Of a stretch of DNA of 55,004 nucleotides, positions 10,937-21,107 are shown piece by piece. Within the stretch, counting starts at the first letter, position 1. Each line of letters begins with the position of its first letter. The notes below the pieces were generated by a model. The model saw nothing but the letters and a program-made list of their open reading frames with translations, did no database searches and was not told where the DNA came from. The stretch spans positions 1-55,004 of the forward strand of contig NZ_LMAS01000018.1 of NCBI RefSeq assembly GCF_001509555.1, written 5' to 3'. The position numbers and the translations under genes are program-made. The stretch is from Bacillus sp. FJAT-29937. GTDB taxonomy: Bacteria; Bacillota; Bacilli; Bacillales; Cytobacillaceae.

Positions 10937-11713
10937 TTATTTTGCGGTTTCCATATTACGCTTATAAATCAACTGCAGTCCTTTTAGTGTTAAAAATGGA
11001 TCAACGATATCAATAGCGGCTGATTCTTTCGCAATTAACCCTGCTAATCCCCCAGTAGCAATTACCGTAGGGCTATCTTTTGCCTGTTCTTTTATCCTTT
11101 TTACAATTCCCTCTACTTGGCCAACATAACCAAATAAAATTCCTGCCTGCATGGCAGAAACAGTATTCTTCCCAATAATACCCTCTGGACGCGCAATTTC
11201 AATTCGAGGAAGCTTAGCTGCCCTAGAATATAGGGCCTCCGTTGAAATGCCAATACCAGGGGCAATGGCGCCGCCCATGTACTGTTTCTTTTCGTTAATA
11301 TAACAGTAGGTTGTAGCTGTGCCAAAGTCGACAATAATAAGCGGGCTGCCATAATCATGAATCGCTGCAACGGCATTAACGATTCGGTCCGCTCCAACCT
11401 CTCTTGGGTTTTCATATTTAATATTTAATCCTGTCTTGATTCCAGGACCGACAATCAGCGGTTTAATATGAAAATACTTTTCACACATTCGCTCTAGAGC
11501 TGTCATGATTGGCGGGACAACTGAAGAAATAATAATTCCATTTATATCGGCAAAGGTTAGATTCACATGTTCAAACAGGGACTTGATCACAATCCCGTAT
11601 TCATCTTCTGTTTTGTGCCGGTTTGTCTCTATTCGCCAATGGTATTTAAGCTCGTCTCTATCATATACACCTAATACCATATTCGTGTTCCCTATATCAA
11701 AAACAAATATCAA
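10937..11713 (-). CDS. coaX: type III pantothenate kinase
   Basis: Catalyses the first step of coenzyme A synthesis and belongs to the ASKHA fold. Motifs: FDIGNTN at the N-terminus (nucleotide/metal), [13 protein letters not shown], and DFGTATTYC. The TTG at 11713 ([11 protein letters not shown]) gives 258 aa, identical in length to B. subtilis CoaX, with a GGTGAG-like site just upstream; a GTG four codons earlier is the alternative. It is first in coaX-hslO-prsA-like, after the ftsH terminator. Confidence 0.95.
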   Translation of the reverse strand: MIFVFDIGNTNMVLGVYDRDELKYHWRIETNRHKTEDEYGIVIKSLFEHVNLTFADINGIIISSVVPPIMTALERMCEKYFHIKPLIVGPGIKTGLNIKYENPREVGADRIVNAVAAIHDYGSPLIIVDFGTATTYCYINEKKQYMGGAIAPGIGISTEALYSRAAKLPRIEIARPEGIIGKNTVSAMQAGILFGYVGQVEGIVKRIKEQAKDSPTVIATGGLAGLIAKESAAIDIVDPFLTLKGLQLIYKRNMETAK

Positions 11714-11802
11714 TATTCTCACCACTTTTATATTTGAGTTTTAACAGCTTTTTCACTGAAAACATCATAACATAACTTGAATGAGATGGTGTAATGAGAA
11801 AC

Positions 11803-11826
11803 AAAAAAGCGCCCAAAACGGGCGCC
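11803..11826 (-). terminator. terminator of ftsH
   Basis: Minus-strand stem GCGCCC/GGGCGC (arms 11820-11825 and 11809-11814) followed by TTTTTTG. Confidence 0.85.
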
Positions 11827-11835
11827 TTTACCAGA

Positions 11836-13830
11836 CTATTCCTTTTTATCTTCGCCAATTGCAGGTGGGTTTTCCATTTCCGCAGGCGATGAATTTTCTC
11901 TTGTCTCAGGGATCTCTCCAGTGACCGCATTGTCGTCTTTATTGATGTTAATATTTACTTTAACGTCATTGGAAGATGCGTCATCTTCCTTAGAGACAGG
12001 GCGATCCGGCAGTGATCCATGATCCATTAAATGCTTAATTTGCTCCGCATCAAGCGTTTCAACCTCAAGCAGGGTATTGGCAATTAGATCAAGCTTCTTG
12101 CGATTTTCTGTAAGAACCTTTCTTGCCTTTTCATAGCTTTCTTTAATAATACGCTGAATTTCTAGGTCAATTTCATAGGCAATGGCATCAGAATAATTCT
12201 GATCATTGTTGAAATCTCTGCCTAAGAATACTTGGCCGCCCTGTGATTGACCGAATTGCAGCGGACCGAGCTTATCGCTCATTCCAAATTCAGTAACCAT
12301 TCTGCGTGCAATTCCAGTTGCACGCTGGAAATCATTATGGGCTCCAGTACTTACTTCACCGAATACAATTTCCTCAGCAACACGTCCGCCAAGCAATCCG
12401 ACAATTTTGTCAAGAAGCTCCGGCTTCGTCATAAAGAATCGGTCTTCTTTCGGAAGCATAACAGCATATCCGCCTGCCTGGCCACGAGGGACAATAGTAA
12501 CTTTATGGACCATTTCTGCATCCTCAAGAACAACCCCAGTTACAACATGGCCAGCTTCATGGAACGCAACGATATTTCTTTCCTTTTTCGAGATGACTTT
12601 GCTTTTCTTAGCAGGACCGGCAATAACACGGTCTGTCGCTTCATCAATATCGATCATATCTATCTTTTTCTTATTTGAACGAGCTGCAACAAGTGCGGCT
12701 TCGTTTAATAAATTCTCTAAATCTGCGCCAGAAAAGCCCGGTGTGCGTTGTGCAATCGCCTTCAGGTTCACTGAATCATCCAAAGGTTTATTTCTAGCAT
12801 GCACTTTAAGAACAGCTTCTCTACCCTTCACATCAGGGCGGTCCACTGTGATTTGACGGTCAAAACGTCCTGGACGAAGCAAGGCTGGGTCCAAGATATC
12901 TGGACGGTTTGTCGCTGCAATGATAATAATCCCTTCATTTGCACCGAATCCATCCATTTCAACTAGTAACTGGTTAAGCGTTTGTTCACGTTCATCATGA
13001 CCGCCGCCAAGACCGGCGCCACGCTGACGGCCAACCGCATCAATTTCATCAATAAAGATAATACATGGTGCATTCTTTTTCGCATTTTCAAATAAATCAC
13101 GGACACGTGAGGCACCGACCCCGACAAACATTTCAACGAAATCTGATCCGCTAATGGAGAAGAACGGTGTACCTGCTTCACCTGCAACAGCACGTGCAAG
13201 TAATGTTTTACCCGTTCCTGGAGGTCCAACTAACAAAACCCCTTTAGGAATTCTTGCGCCTAATTCAGAGAACTTTCTTGGGTCCTTCAAGAATTCAACA
13301 ACTTCTACAAGCTCCTGTTTTTCCTCATCTGCACCCGCCACATCTTTAAAGCGGACTTTCTTTTTACTCTCATCATAAAGCTTTGCTTTACTTTTACCGA
13401 AATTCATTACACGGCTGCCACCGCCCTGTGCTTGGTTCAGCAAGAAGAAGAATAAAATGAAGATGATGATAAATGGAATAATGGACGTGAAAAATGTGAC
13501 CCAGCCGCTCGTTTCCTTCGCTGGCTGAAAATCTACTTCCGATTCTTTAGCAAGTGCATCAATACGGTCAAGGATATTATCACTATTCACCACGTAAGTT
13601 AGGAAATACTTTCCCTTTTCATAGCCTTCAAGCTGGCCTCTTACTTCATAAACGCCTCTTTCCGGCTGCATGGTGATTGACTTTATTTCTCCACTTTCTA
13701 AGTAAGTGACAAATTTATCGTAAGAAATTTGTTCAGTCGGCTCATTATTGCCGTTAAAAAAGCTGACAACACCTATAATGACTAAAAATATCAATAAATA
13801 AAAGATGGTGTTCCGGAAGATCCGATTCAT
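11836..13830 (-). CDS. ftsH: ATP-dependent membrane metalloprotease FtsH
   Basis: AAA+ zinc protease of the cytoplasmic membrane that degrades misfolded and regulatory proteins. Two membrane helices (about 8-25 and 113-133) flank the extracellular domain. Walker A is GPPGTGKT (202-209), Walker B is IIFIDEID (257-264), the second region of homology ends at LLRPGRFDR, and the zinc site is HEAGH (424-428). The acidic, low-complexity tail is typical. It is 664 aa and starts at an ATG behind GGGAGGAGG. It follows tilS and hprT, the conserved order, and has a candidate promoter of its own. Confidence 0.98.
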   Translation of the reverse strand: MNRIFRNTIFYLLIFLVIIGVVSFFNGNNEPTEQISYDKFVTYLESGEIKSITMQPERGVYEVRGQLEGYEKGKYFLTYVVNSDNILDRIDALAKESEVDFQPAKETSGWVTFFTSIIPFIIIFILFFFLLNQAQGGGSRVMNFGKSKAKLYDESKKKVRFKDVAGADEEKQELVEVVEFLKDPRKFSELGARIPKGVLLVGPPGTGKTLLARAVAGEAGTPFFSISGSDFVEMFVGVGASRVRDLFENAKKNAPCIIFIDEIDAVGRQRGAGLGGGHDEREQTLNQLLVEMDGFGANEGIIIIAATNRPDILDPALLRPGRFDRQITVDRPDVKGREAVLKVHARNKPLDDSVNLKAIAQRTPGFSGADLENLLNEAALVAARSNKKKIDMIDIDEATDRVIAGPAKKSKVISKKERNIVAFHEAGHVVTGVVLEDAEMVHKVTIVPRGQAGGYAVMLPKEDRFFMTKPELLDKIVGLLGGRVAEEIVFGEVSTGAHNDFQRATGIARRMVTEFGMSDKLGPLQFGQSQGGQVFLGRDFNNDQNYSDAIAYEIDLEIQRIIKESYEKARKVLTENRKKLDLIANTLLEVETLDAEQIKHLMDHGSLPDRPVSKEDDASSNDVKVNININKDDNAVTGEIPETRENSSPAEMENPPAIGEDKKE

Positions 13831-13866
13831 CCCTTACCTCCTCCCACAGTTAACAAACTATAATGT

Positions 13867-13896
13867 ATAGTAGCATAGTGAATTGCGACAATTCAA
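13867..13896 (-). promoter_or_regulatory. candidate SigA promoter of ftsH
   Basis: Minus strand: -35 TTGAAT (13891-13896), 18 bases, extended -10 TGC-TACTAT (-10 at 13867-13872), in the hprT-ftsH gap. Other registers are possible. Confidence 0.4.
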
Positions 13897-13971
13897 GGAA
13901 TTACCCTTCTTATTACTCGGAATATTCTAGATGCTTATGAAGCTTCATCGTCATGAACTTGGTTTCTTAAC

Positions 13972-14517
13972 TTAATTGTTGTTACTATATATTTCTGGCT
14001 TCAGTACGCCAATATATGGCAGGTTGCGGTACTTTTCAGCGTAGTCCAAACCATAGCCTACAACAAATTCATCAGGAACAATAAAGCCAACATAATCTGC
14101 ATGAAGATCAGCCTTCCGTCCTGTTGGTTTATCAAGTAAAGTGACAATTTTGATGGACTTTGCCTTACGGTAGCGGAATAAATCAACTAAGTAGCTTAAC
14201 GTTAAGCCGCTATCAATAATATCTTCAATAATTAGAATGTCCCTGCCTTCAACTGAAGTATCCAAATCTTTTACAATTTTGACCTCTCCTGAAGAAACAG
14301 TGGAATTCCCGTAGCTGGAAACATCCATAAAGTCCATTTCTAAATATGTGTCCATACGCTTTAACAGATCACCCATAAAAGGCATTGCCCCTTTTAAAAT
14401 GCCAATGGCAAGGGGAAAGCGTTCCTTGTACTCCTCTGTCAGCTCAGCAGCAAGGGCTTTTATTTTCGCCTGAATTTCTTCTTCTGAAATTAGTACCTTT
14501 TCAATATCATTTTTCAT
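13972..14517 (-). CDS. hprT: hypoxanthine phosphoribosyltransferase
   Basis: Salvages hypoxanthine and guanine with PRPP. The PRPP-binding loop is [11 protein letters not shown] (about residue 100), and the C-terminal [18 protein letters not shown] block is typical. The ATG at 14517 gives 181 aa, the family length. The AGGGGG site is a little far (about 10 bases), but longer starts lack any site. In B. subtilis HprT also forms a regulatory complex with FtsH-region genes; the tilS-hprT-ftsH order is kept here. Confidence 0.96.
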   Translation of the reverse strand: MKNDIEKVLISEEEIQAKIKALAAELTEEYKERFPLAIGILKGAMPFMGDLLKRMDTYLEMDFMDVSSYGNSTVSSGEVKIVKDLDTSVEGRDILIIEDIIDSGLTLSYLVDLFRYRKAKSIKIVTLLDKPTGRKADLHADYVGFIVPDEFVVGYGLDYAEKYRNLPYIGVLKPEIYSNNN

Positions 14518-14590
14518 CTTTCGTGAGCCCCCTAGAAGATCATTGCTAGTAATAAAATGTAATTTTATACTTACTGTCATACATTCAAAA

Positions 14591-15979
14591 TCATTTTTCC
14601 ATATAAGATAAAAGGATATAACTAGAATCAGGATGGGAACCGATGGAATACTGGGATTCCTTTATCCCTGGTATCCATAAGATTTCACCTTTGCTATCCG
14701 TTACAATCGGCCAAGTGTTTCGCTTCTGCAACGGCACCTTCTTATCTATGAAAATGTCCTTTACCTTCCTGGACCCCTGCATCCCTTTCAATGTCATACG
14801 GTCACCATTTTCTCTTGTGCGAATAATAATCGGCAAGGAGATGGAGTTCCGATCTATTAGAAGGGTATGAGGCTTCAAGCTCCCATCTGAACCATTCGTA
14901 TATTCAAATGCTATACTGCTGCCGTTAGGCAACTTAATCTTTCCGGGTTCAGCTATTTCAAAACGATAAGATTGTACGGAATGAGAACGAAATAGAAAAT
15001 GGCATCTTTCGTATGAACGTACAATATTCAAACCGTTTGGGAAATGAAGGGTTCCGGATGGATGAGGACTGCTCATTAATGAAAAAACATTTTCTGTATG
15101 TAATGCAGATAAAGACGCAGGTTTTTTCTTATAAAGATAGTTTAATATTAGTTGAATACCTCTCCTTTGTAAAGGCATTGGCATTGCTTGAAATTCCTTT
15201 ATATTTAGGATTATTTCCTGAGCAGATTTCTTTTCCATTACTTTATTCATTTTTTGGACAGTTAATTCCTGCAAAAAAAACTCATCGCTTTGAATTTCTT
15301 CGCTAAAACGCTGAAAATGCTCGTGAACCTGTGGATTTTCCTTTCTTAGGAAAGGCATAATTTCCTTGCGAAAACGGTTTCGGCTGTATATCCCCTTTTC
15401 ATTGCTGGGATCCTGCCGCGGGTCCAAATCATGCTCCAGACAATACTTTTCTATTTGCCATCTATTGAGACATAAAAAGGGGCGGAGAATTTGCCCATTG
15501 CCAAAAGGTCTTGAAAAGGCTATTCCAGCTCTAGCTTCCCCCGAACTCCCTCTTGTTAGCCTCATAAGAATGGTTTCAACTTGATCATCACCGTGGTGGC
15601 CTAATACGAGATAATCTGTTTTATGTTTATTCATTACTTTTTCAAAAAAGCGGTATCTGCACTCTCTCGCTGCAATCTGTGAGCTTTTTCCTGTTTCTTG
15701 TATGTATAACGGAACATTCACTTGTTCCATTTCAAACGGAATCTTTCTAGCTTCGCAAAAATGCTGAACGAATTTTGCTTCTGCTAACGATTCCTCTCCT
15801 CTAAACATGTGATCAACATGAGCAGCGAAAATTTGAAGATTTAACGCCTCTTTTTTGCTCCATAAATAATGAAGAAGGGCCAATGAATCAGGCCCGCCTG
15901 AAACACCTATCAAAAGCTTCTTATTGGCTAGCATAAAGCCTTTACGCTGAAGAAATGCTCTTACTTTCGCATCTAGCAT
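14591..15979 (-). CDS. tilS: tRNA(Ile)-lysidine synthase
   Basis: Modifies C34 of the CAU-anticodon tRNA-Ile to lysidine, so that it reads AUA. The N-type PP-loop [12 protein letters not shown] (about 26-37) binds ATP. The middle carries [14 protein letters not shown] and the GLARDPS-like region, and the C-terminal TilS domain ends the 462-aa protein. The ATG start has AAGGA 8 bases upstream. It is likely the first gene of tilS-hprT(-ftsH). It is relevant here because sspF may depend on AUA near its start. Confidence 0.96.
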   Translation of the reverse strand: MLDAKVRAFLQRKGFMLANKKLLIGVSGGPDSLALLHYLWSKKEALNLQIFAAHVDHMFRGEESLAEAKFVQHFCEARKIPFEMEQVNVPLYIQETGKSSQIAARECRYRFFEKVMNKHKTDYLVLGHHGDDQVETILMRLTRGSSGEARAGIAFSRPFGNGQILRPFLCLNRWQIEKYCLEHDLDPRQDPSNEKGIYSRNRFRKEIMPFLRKENPQVHEHFQRFSEEIQSDEFFLQELTVQKMNKVMEKKSAQEIILNIKEFQAMPMPLQRRGIQLILNYLYKKKPASLSALHTENVFSLMSSPHPSGTLHFPNGLNIVRSYERCHFLFRSHSVQSYRFEIAEPGKIKLPNGSSIAFEYTNGSDGSLKPHTLLIDRNSISLPIIIRTRENGDRMTLKGMQGSRKVKDIFIDKKVPLQKRNTWPIVTDSKGEILWIPGIKESQYSIGSHPDSSYILLSYMEK

Positions 15980-16007
15980 ATGATTCGTCCTTCTTGATTT
16001 TACTTAA

Positions 16008-16037
16008 AGCATAACATTTTCACGATGTTTTTTTCAA
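16008..16037 (-). promoter_or_regulatory. candidate SigA promoter of tilS
   Basis: Minus strand: -35 TTGAAA (16032-16037), 18 bases, extended -10 TGT-TATGCT (-10 at 16008-16013), about 30 bases before tilS. Confidence 0.5.
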
Positions 16038-16040
16038 AAA

Positions 16041-17027
16041 TTACACTAATTGTCCATATATATAAAGGACGTATAAAAGGGAAATGATTAGAAAAATGAG
16101 AATGGATTCCAGAACGCCCCCCCTCTTTTTCTTCTTTATATATGATTGACGACTAACTGTAGGATTATTTGTTTGTACTTGTTTCCTTTGCGGGGCTCTA
16201 TTTACTTTCTGAGACTTTGGTTCTGGCTGATTCAGTTGGAAAATAGATTGTCGCATTTCGTCTGCTGAAGTGAACTTCCCCTGTAAAGCCTGCAGGATTA
16301 CTCCTTCAAATTTCAGAAGCTCTTTCTTTTGCCTCACCATAAAAATGAGCTGTTTCAAATCACCTGATGTTTTGTGAAATCTTTTCGGATAGGCAATATT
16401 TATTAGAATCATTGCAACGGCGAAAAGATCATAGGCAGGATCAGCCTTTCTCGAGCCAAGCCCCCAATACCCCCGGTCAAAAAACTCCGTAAATTCCTTG
16501 AGGGCCCTTCCCTGTATGGTTGTGCCGCCAACATCAATACAACGAATTCTAGGCGGCGGGCCTGTTACAATTAAGTTTTCTGGTTTAAGGTCGCCAAATA
16601 CCCATCCGCTTTCGTGAAGCCTATGTAAATCACTTAAGAGCTGGAGGATGACAACCTCAGTCCAGGATGGACCCTTTTCCTGAATAAACGTTAAAAGATC
16701 CGGCCCTTCGATATACTCCATTACATAAAAGGATATTTGCCTTCCATTCCATAACCAATCATCAACATCAAGCAAAGAAGGTCCAAGGGCTGTGCCTGGG
16801 ACCTTTGCAAAGGATTTTAATACATTTACCTCTGATGTTACGGACATTCCGTTATCACTTATTTTTAACGCAACCTGCTGACCGCCGGAATTAGCCAAAA
16901 ACACGATGCCATTCGCCCCAAACCCTAGCTCTTTCACAATGGTATATCGGTTGTGATGCCACTTTCCCTCGATAACTGTCCCTGGATTAAATTTAAACTG
17001 ATTCTTCAAAGAATGATTCATCATCAC
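16041..17027 (-). CDS. yabT: Hanks-type serine/threonine kinase YabT
   Basis: Sporulation-associated protein kinase; in B. subtilis it is activated by DNA and acts in early sporulation. The 328-aa protein has a glycine-rich loop ELGFGANGIVFLA, the ATP lysine in QVALKISD, a catalytic loop with VFGDLKPENLIV, and a single C-terminal membrane helix (about 305-326) after a basic linker rich in Lys, Arg and Gln. The DFG motif reads DVG (CIDVGGTT) and the usual HRD histidine is replaced by Phe. The GTG start at 17027 lies inside the end of yabS; AAGGAG is 11 bases upstream. Confidence 0.92.
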   Translation of the reverse strand: MMMNHSLKNQFKFNPGTVIEGKWHHNRYTIVKELGFGANGIVFLANSGGQQVALKISDNGMSVTSEVNVLKSFAKVPGTALGPSLLDVDDWLWNGRQISFYVMEYIEGPDLLTFIQEKGPSWTEVVILQLLSDLHRLHESGWVFGDLKPENLIVTGPPPRIRCIDVGGTTIQGRALKEFTEFFDRGYWGLGSRKADPAYDLFAVAMILINIAYPKRFHKTSGDLKQLIFMVRQKKELLKFEGVILQALQGKFTSADEMRQSIFQLNQPEPKSQKVNRAPQRKQVQTNNPTVSRQSYIKKKKRGGVLESILIFLIISLLYVLYIYGQLV

Positions 17028-17730
17028 GGGAAAGCAGACTCCTTAATGAGCGTTTTTTCTTGAATTGAGATAAGGCTTCGCGTAAGGCAGGGCCTGTCGG
17101 GGTAATGCCGCCTGTTGTTAATTTCCCGAAAATACTTGTTAGGGCACCTAGATTAGGGGACCAATCCAGCAGCTTTTCGACTTCTTTCTTTTTCCCCGGA
17201 AATACGAAGACTGAAAAACGATTTTCTCCAGAACGGGCATTCAGGCTTAATGATAAATCCAGCAGAGCTTCCTTCACGGTTGGCAGCTTATGTGCCATAC
17301 TCGCGCTCGTATCGACTAACACAAGCACCTCAAGCTCAACGGTTTCGCCAAGTTCATCGACAACCTCCATAACCTCGCCTCTTTGATCAGGCGGAAGATC
17401 CTCAACTGTTTTCGCACCCCCAAGAATTTGCTGCAATTCACGGTTTACAACCCCTTGAAGTGTTTGCGTCATCGCTTTCCTCGTCACCATTTGGACCGTT
17501 TGGGAAAGCTGCTTGGCATAGACAATCTGACTGATGCCACCTCCTGACATAGCAATCCCTTCGATTTCACTCATGCTCTTTTCATCTATTACGTCTTTTT
17601 CCATAACTCCTATGACATTTACAGTAATTCCTTGCTCCTTTGCCAGGGCAGCCATCGCTATCGGATCCTCGCCTTGGTTAGAGCATCCATCTGTTATCAA
17701 TAATATTTGCTTTAACGTGCCGGTTTTCAT
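16993..17730 (-). CDS. yabS: von Willebrand factor A domain protein YabS
   Basis: A 245-aa protein with two vWA-like halves. The first begins ILLITDGCSNQGED; the second has the metal-site motif DTSASM (in VLVLVDTSASMAHKL, about residue 137) and the later TGGITPTGPALREAL. There is no signal peptide, so it is probably cytosolic. The start ATG follows GGAGGGGAG. It lies between spoIIE and yabT and overlaps yabT, the same trio as in B. subtilis. The function is unknown; co-expression with sporulation genes is inferred from position. Confidence 0.88.
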   Translation of the reverse strand: MKTGTLKQILLITDGCSNQGEDPIAMAALAKEQGITVNVIGVMEKDVIDEKSMSEIEGIAMSGGGISQIVYAKQLSQTVQMVTRKAMTQTLQGVVNRELQQILGGAKTVEDLPPDQRGEVMEVVDELGETVELEVLVLVDTSASMAHKLPTVKEALLDLSLSLNARSGENRFSVFVFPGKKKEVEKLLDWSPNLGALTSIFGKLTTGGITPTGPALREALSQFKKKRSLRSLLSRDDESFFEESV

Positions 17731-17820
17731 AAGCTCTCCCCTCCATTATTAAATCTATCTCCATTTTCGACTCTAAGAAGGGGATTTATACATATTTTCG
17801 GATGATTTAGGTTAAATTAA

Positions 17821-20304
17821 CTAATTGGCTTTTTTACGCAAGGCGTGGACAGGAATACTTGTCCATTTTGGCGTATTATGTTTAATTTTGGCGACAACTA
17901 CTGTCATGTCGTCTTCAATGTATCCGGATCTTGAGCGGATAACCTCCTCCATAATTAAATCAGCTACATCTTGCGGATCCTCCGTTTTTAACTCACTAAT
18001 TTTTCTCTTCATCCACAAGTCGAAGTTTTCTACATGCTTCGGCCCTTCAAAGATCCCATCACTCATCATCACTAATAGATCTCCAGCCTTGAGCTGCTCA
18101 CTCACGACATCTACTTCAAACTCTGGAAATATGCCCATTGGAAGATTACTAGCTTCGACTTTTAGAATTTTAGATCCCCTTTTAATAAAACTTGGGGTGG
18201 AGCCTATTTTCAGGAATTCAACTCCCGCGTTTTGGAGATCAATCATCGCTAAGTCTAAGGTTGAGAATATTTCATCTGTTGTTCGCAAGGTTAAGACAGA
18301 GTTGACTGATTTAATCGCCACTTTTTCCTCAATGCCTGATTGCAGGATTTTTTGTAAAAGCTGAAGTGTTTCTTTGCTTTCTATATGCGCCCGCTCTCCA
18401 TTTCCCATTCCATCACTAATGGCTATCGCAAATTTCCCGCAGCCTAATTCAATCGTAGAGTAGCTGTCACCAGAGATAAACCCGCCTCCTTTTGCAGCAT
18501 GCGCAACCCCCGTTTCCACCGTAAACGCCTTCGCAGACCGGAAAGTAACGTGGCAAAATCCATTTGGATAAGCTGAACATTCCTCCTTATTCACAACAAT
18601 CGATTCGCCCAAAATATCTGAAAGCATCGGGGCAATCAGCTTCTCACATTCCCCGTGCCCCTGGCAGTAAGGAATGGTCATATCAATATCGACATTTCTT
18701 TGCTCAAGACTATAAATCTCAACTTGTTCAATATGGATCCCAAAATCCTGTAAAGCCTCTAGAATAAGCTCCTCCTGCTTATGATGGTTTTCCCGCTCTC
18801 TTTGAATTTCCTTCGCAAAATCCCCCATCACCTCTGAAACGCCGCGCAATTGATCTGCGACTAGCTTTCTGCTTTCCTGGACCTGTTTTTTAAGTTTTTG
18901 ATTTGCATAGTAGAAGGTGAGCTCCTGCTGAATCGTCTCTGTCACTTTCTTCGACCTTGTACAATGCTTCTCCCATTCTCTTGAAAGTCGCGGTGAAAGT
19001 TCGCCGTGATTTTCATCCAAATCATTCATAATCTCTTCCATGTACGCATAAGTTGTATCAAAGTTTCTTGTCCAGCAATGGTCCTTTTTAAAGCATGATT
19101 GACAGGTCTTACTCGTTACATTGCTTAAAAAGTAATCAAGCTCCCTATCTGATTCGCCATCTTCCCATTCAGTCGGCTCATCATAGGAGGAAAAGCTTTT
19201 TGAAAGGGCTTGAAAGACATTTGAAAATTGAGCCACCCTTTGAGCAGTAACATCACGCATTTTCCGCATATACTGCTGCTGTTCAGCGGCATACTCAGGT
19301 GTGCCCGGAATATGCTTGGCGAGCTTGGCTGTTAATGCTTGAGGAGTTAGAAGAAACAGGAAAATTGCAGCGGACGTTTCCAATACCGTTTTTAATAGAT
19401 TGCTGCTTTCTTCCCCGTACATCCCAATTAATAGAGTAGCAATCATTAATCCAGCGGCAACGCCTATTTTTCTCCCTTCCTTTAATAGACCGCCAAGAAG
19501 GCCCGCAAACGCTAGCAAGCTCATATGATAGAAGCTGGAAACATTCGCAAGGCTGAAGATTAGGCCTGTTACCACTCCAACTGTTGACCCCACAGTTGCT
19601 CCGGCAACAAAGGCAAAAAGCAGAACTAGATATCTCGACATAATATGTTCAACAGAAAGATCGTAGACCGTCCAGCCAATCGTACCCGTCATAACAGAAG
19701 CAAGCATAATGATTAAGCAGACAATCTCTTCCGTCTTCAACGATTGCCGGCGCTTGCTGATCGATAACAGCGGAATGCTTTGGATAAAAATAAGTGTGAG
19801 GATGAAGCCGAGGCTCGCTTCCACTCCGGCCATCATTCCGTCATAGAGAGTCAGCGTTTTTGTCAAAATAAAATCCTCTAATAACTTTCCGCCCAGCAAG
19901 GTAAGGAATACAAAAAATGGCAATGCTCGCATTTCATTATGGAGCCACTTCTTTGCTATTCGAAAGATAAATAGAAACATAAAGGTAATTCCAAAAGCGG
20001 ATACCGCATTTGGGATGGAAATCGTCGCAGCACCAGCAATTAATCCGACTAATGCGAGGGGGGCTTTATCCCTTCTGATGAAATAAACCGCAGCAAAAAA
20101 CGGGAGACTAAAAGGAGTAAGCTTGGCCAAAATTAACGCTCTGCCAAGTAAAAAACCAATCAGCAACAGAAGATAGCCTTTTTTGAAGAAAAAGGTTTCC
20201 ATCCATAACTGAAATTTATTCAATCCTTTTGCAAATTCCAATTTTGGTCTGTCTAAATTTACTTCTCCGATCGGCTCGACTAAATTCCTTTCTACCTTTG
20301 CCAT
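17821..20304 (-). CDS. spoIIE: stage II sporulation protein E (PP2C phosphatase)
   Basis: Dephosphorylates SpoIIAA-P in the forespore, which frees SigF, and also interacts with FtsZ at the polar septum. The 827-aa length equals that of B. subtilis. A basic N-terminus is followed by about ten hydrophobic helices (about 40-330), a central region with CQSCFKKDHCW and coiled coil, and the C-terminal PP2C domain with metal motifs ISDGMGNGE (about 610) and MMSDGIFEG (about 745). Transcription starts from a promoter with 21-base spacing typical of Spo0A-dependent SigA promoters. Confidence 0.97.
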   Translation of the reverse strand: MAKVERNLVEPIGEVNLDRPKLEFAKGLNKFQLWMETFFFKKGYLLLLIGFLLGRALILAKLTPFSLPFFAAVYFIRRDKAPLALVGLIAGAATISIPNAVSAFGITFMFLFIFRIAKKWLHNEMRALPFFVFLTLLGGKLLEDFILTKTLTLYDGMMAGVEASLGFILTLIFIQSIPLLSISKRRQSLKTEEIVCLIIMLASVMTGTIGWTVYDLSVEHIMSRYLVLLFAFVAGATVGSTVGVVTGLIFSLANVSSFYHMSLLAFAGLLGGLLKEGRKIGVAAGLMIATLLIGMYGEESSNLLKTVLETSAAIFLFLLTPQALTAKLAKHIPGTPEYAAEQQQYMRKMRDVTAQRVAQFSNVFQALSKSFSSYDEPTEWEDGESDRELDYFLSNVTSKTCQSCFKKDHCWTRNFDTTYAYMEEIMNDLDENHGELSPRLSREWEKHCTRSKKVTETIQQELTFYYANQKLKKQVQESRKLVADQLRGVSEVMGDFAKEIQRERENHHKQEELILEALQDFGIHIEQVEIYSLEQRNVDIDMTIPYCQGHGECEKLIAPMLSDILGESIVVNKEECSAYPNGFCHVTFRSAKAFTVETGVAHAAKGGGFISGDSYSTIELGCGKFAIAISDGMGNGERAHIESKETLQLLQKILQSGIEEKVAIKSVNSVLTLRTTDEIFSTLDLAMIDLQNAGVEFLKIGSTPSFIKRGSKILKVEASNLPMGIFPEFEVDVVSEQLKAGDLLVMMSDGIFEGPKHVENFDLWMKRKISELKTEDPQDVADLIMEEVIRSRSGYIEDDMTVVVAKIKHNTPKWTSIPVHALRKKAN

Positions 20305-20338
20305 TTGATTACACTCCCCATCCTTTATCGTTCTGCTA

Positions 20339-20404
20339 ATTATAAATTCATCGAGACTAGAAGTTTGTCAAAATAGCGGACAGGCTTCTATTTTTCGTTC
20401 GACT
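20339..20404 (-). promoter_or_regulatory. Spo0A-dependent SigA promoter of spoIIE
   Basis: Minus strand: -35-like TTGACA (20366-20371), 21 bases, -10 TATAAT (20339-20344). A 0A-box match AGTCGAA (20398-20404, 6 of 7 to TGTCGAA) lies upstream. The B. subtilis spoIIE promoter is known for the same 21-base spacing, which needs Spo0A-P. Confidence 0.75.
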
Positions 20405-20449
20405 CATTTCCCCGTAAAGCCCAAAAAGGGAACAAAATATTCTATAAAA

Positions 20450-20484
20450 AAATAAAAAAGACAAGTCCTTTAAGACTTGTCTTG
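20450..20484 (-). terminator. terminator after yabR
   Basis: Perfect 10-bp minus-strand stem AAGACAAGTC/GACTTGTCTT followed by TTTTTATTTTTTT. Confidence 0.9.
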
Positions 20485-20545
20485 AATGGGAATCATAAAC
20501 GTTCAACCCTGCAAAATTAAAAATATATATCAACTAAGCAGCAAG

Positions 20546-21025
20546 TTAACCTCGTCTAGCGCCTCTTCCCCCACGCTTCGATTCAGTATTACGTTTTAAT
20601 GATGACAGACGATCTTCACTATCCTTTAAGAAACGAGCCATTTTAGATTCGAAATTTTCTCTTGATGGACGGTTATCGTTTGCTCTGCCTTGACGTGGAC
20701 GTTGGGAGTGTGAATGTCCTCCTCTAGACTCTCTTCTTTCGCCTCTTTCAGGTCGATCCGGTCTTTCTGGTCTTACTGGTCTTTCAGGCCGATCAATTGC
20801 CTTTTTAATGGAAAGTCCAATCTTTCCATCCTTTTCGACATTAATAACTTTTACTTCGACCTGGTCACCAACTTTAAGATGATCATTGATGTCCTTCACA
20901 TAATTGTCAGCGACCTCGCTAATGTGCACCAGACCTGTTGAGCCTTCCGGTAACTCCACAAACGCTCCGAAATTTGTAATTCCTGTTACCTTTCCTTGTA
21001 ACTTGCTGCCCACTTCGATTGACAT
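20546..21025 (-). CDS. yabR: S1-domain RNA-binding protein YabR
   Basis: A 159-aa protein with one S1/OB domain (about 1-75; GKVTGITNFGAFVELPEG and GLVHISEVA), like those of polynucleotide phosphorylase and general stress protein 13. A low-complexity tail follows, rich in Arg, Pro, Glu and Asp (repeated RPERP/RPDRP), then a basic Gly/Arg end. It probably binds RNA or ribosomes; its exact role is not known. A strong promoter lies in front of it and a terminator follows. In B. subtilis two tRNA genes separate yabR from spoIIE; none is present here. Confidence 0.93.
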   Translation of the reverse strand: MSIEVGSKLQGKVTGITNFGAFVELPEGSTGLVHISEVADNYVKDINDHLKVGDQVEVKVINVEKDGKIGLSIKKAIDRPERPVRPERPDRPERGERRESRGGHSHSQRPRQGRANDNRPSRENFESKMARFLKDSEDRLSSLKRNTESKRGGRGARRG

Positions 21026-21070
21026 AAAAAGAAATTGCCTCCTTGAAAGATATAAAAATACTTACTACAT

Positions 21071-21099
21071 ATTATACCGAACTTAAGAAAAGAGTTCAA
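21071..21099 (-). promoter_or_regulatory. SigA promoter of yabR
   Basis: Minus strand: -35 TTGAAC (21094-21099), 17 bases, consensus -10 TATAAT (21071-21076). The spacer and -35 contain an inverted GAACT...AGTTC. Confidence 0.75.
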
Positions 21100-21107
21100 T
21101 ACAAGGT

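Noticed and set aside
12247..12678. Long plus-strand frames inside ftsH and pabB
   Set aside because: They are antisense to well-conserved genes and have no ribosome binding site or recognisable protein sequence, so they are shadows of the real genes.
13090..13115. Second parS site at the CACGTG in ftsH
   Set aside because: Only the central CACGTGA matches; the left arm does not. The CACGTG sites in dusB (about 2517) and prs (about 33210) fail in the same way.
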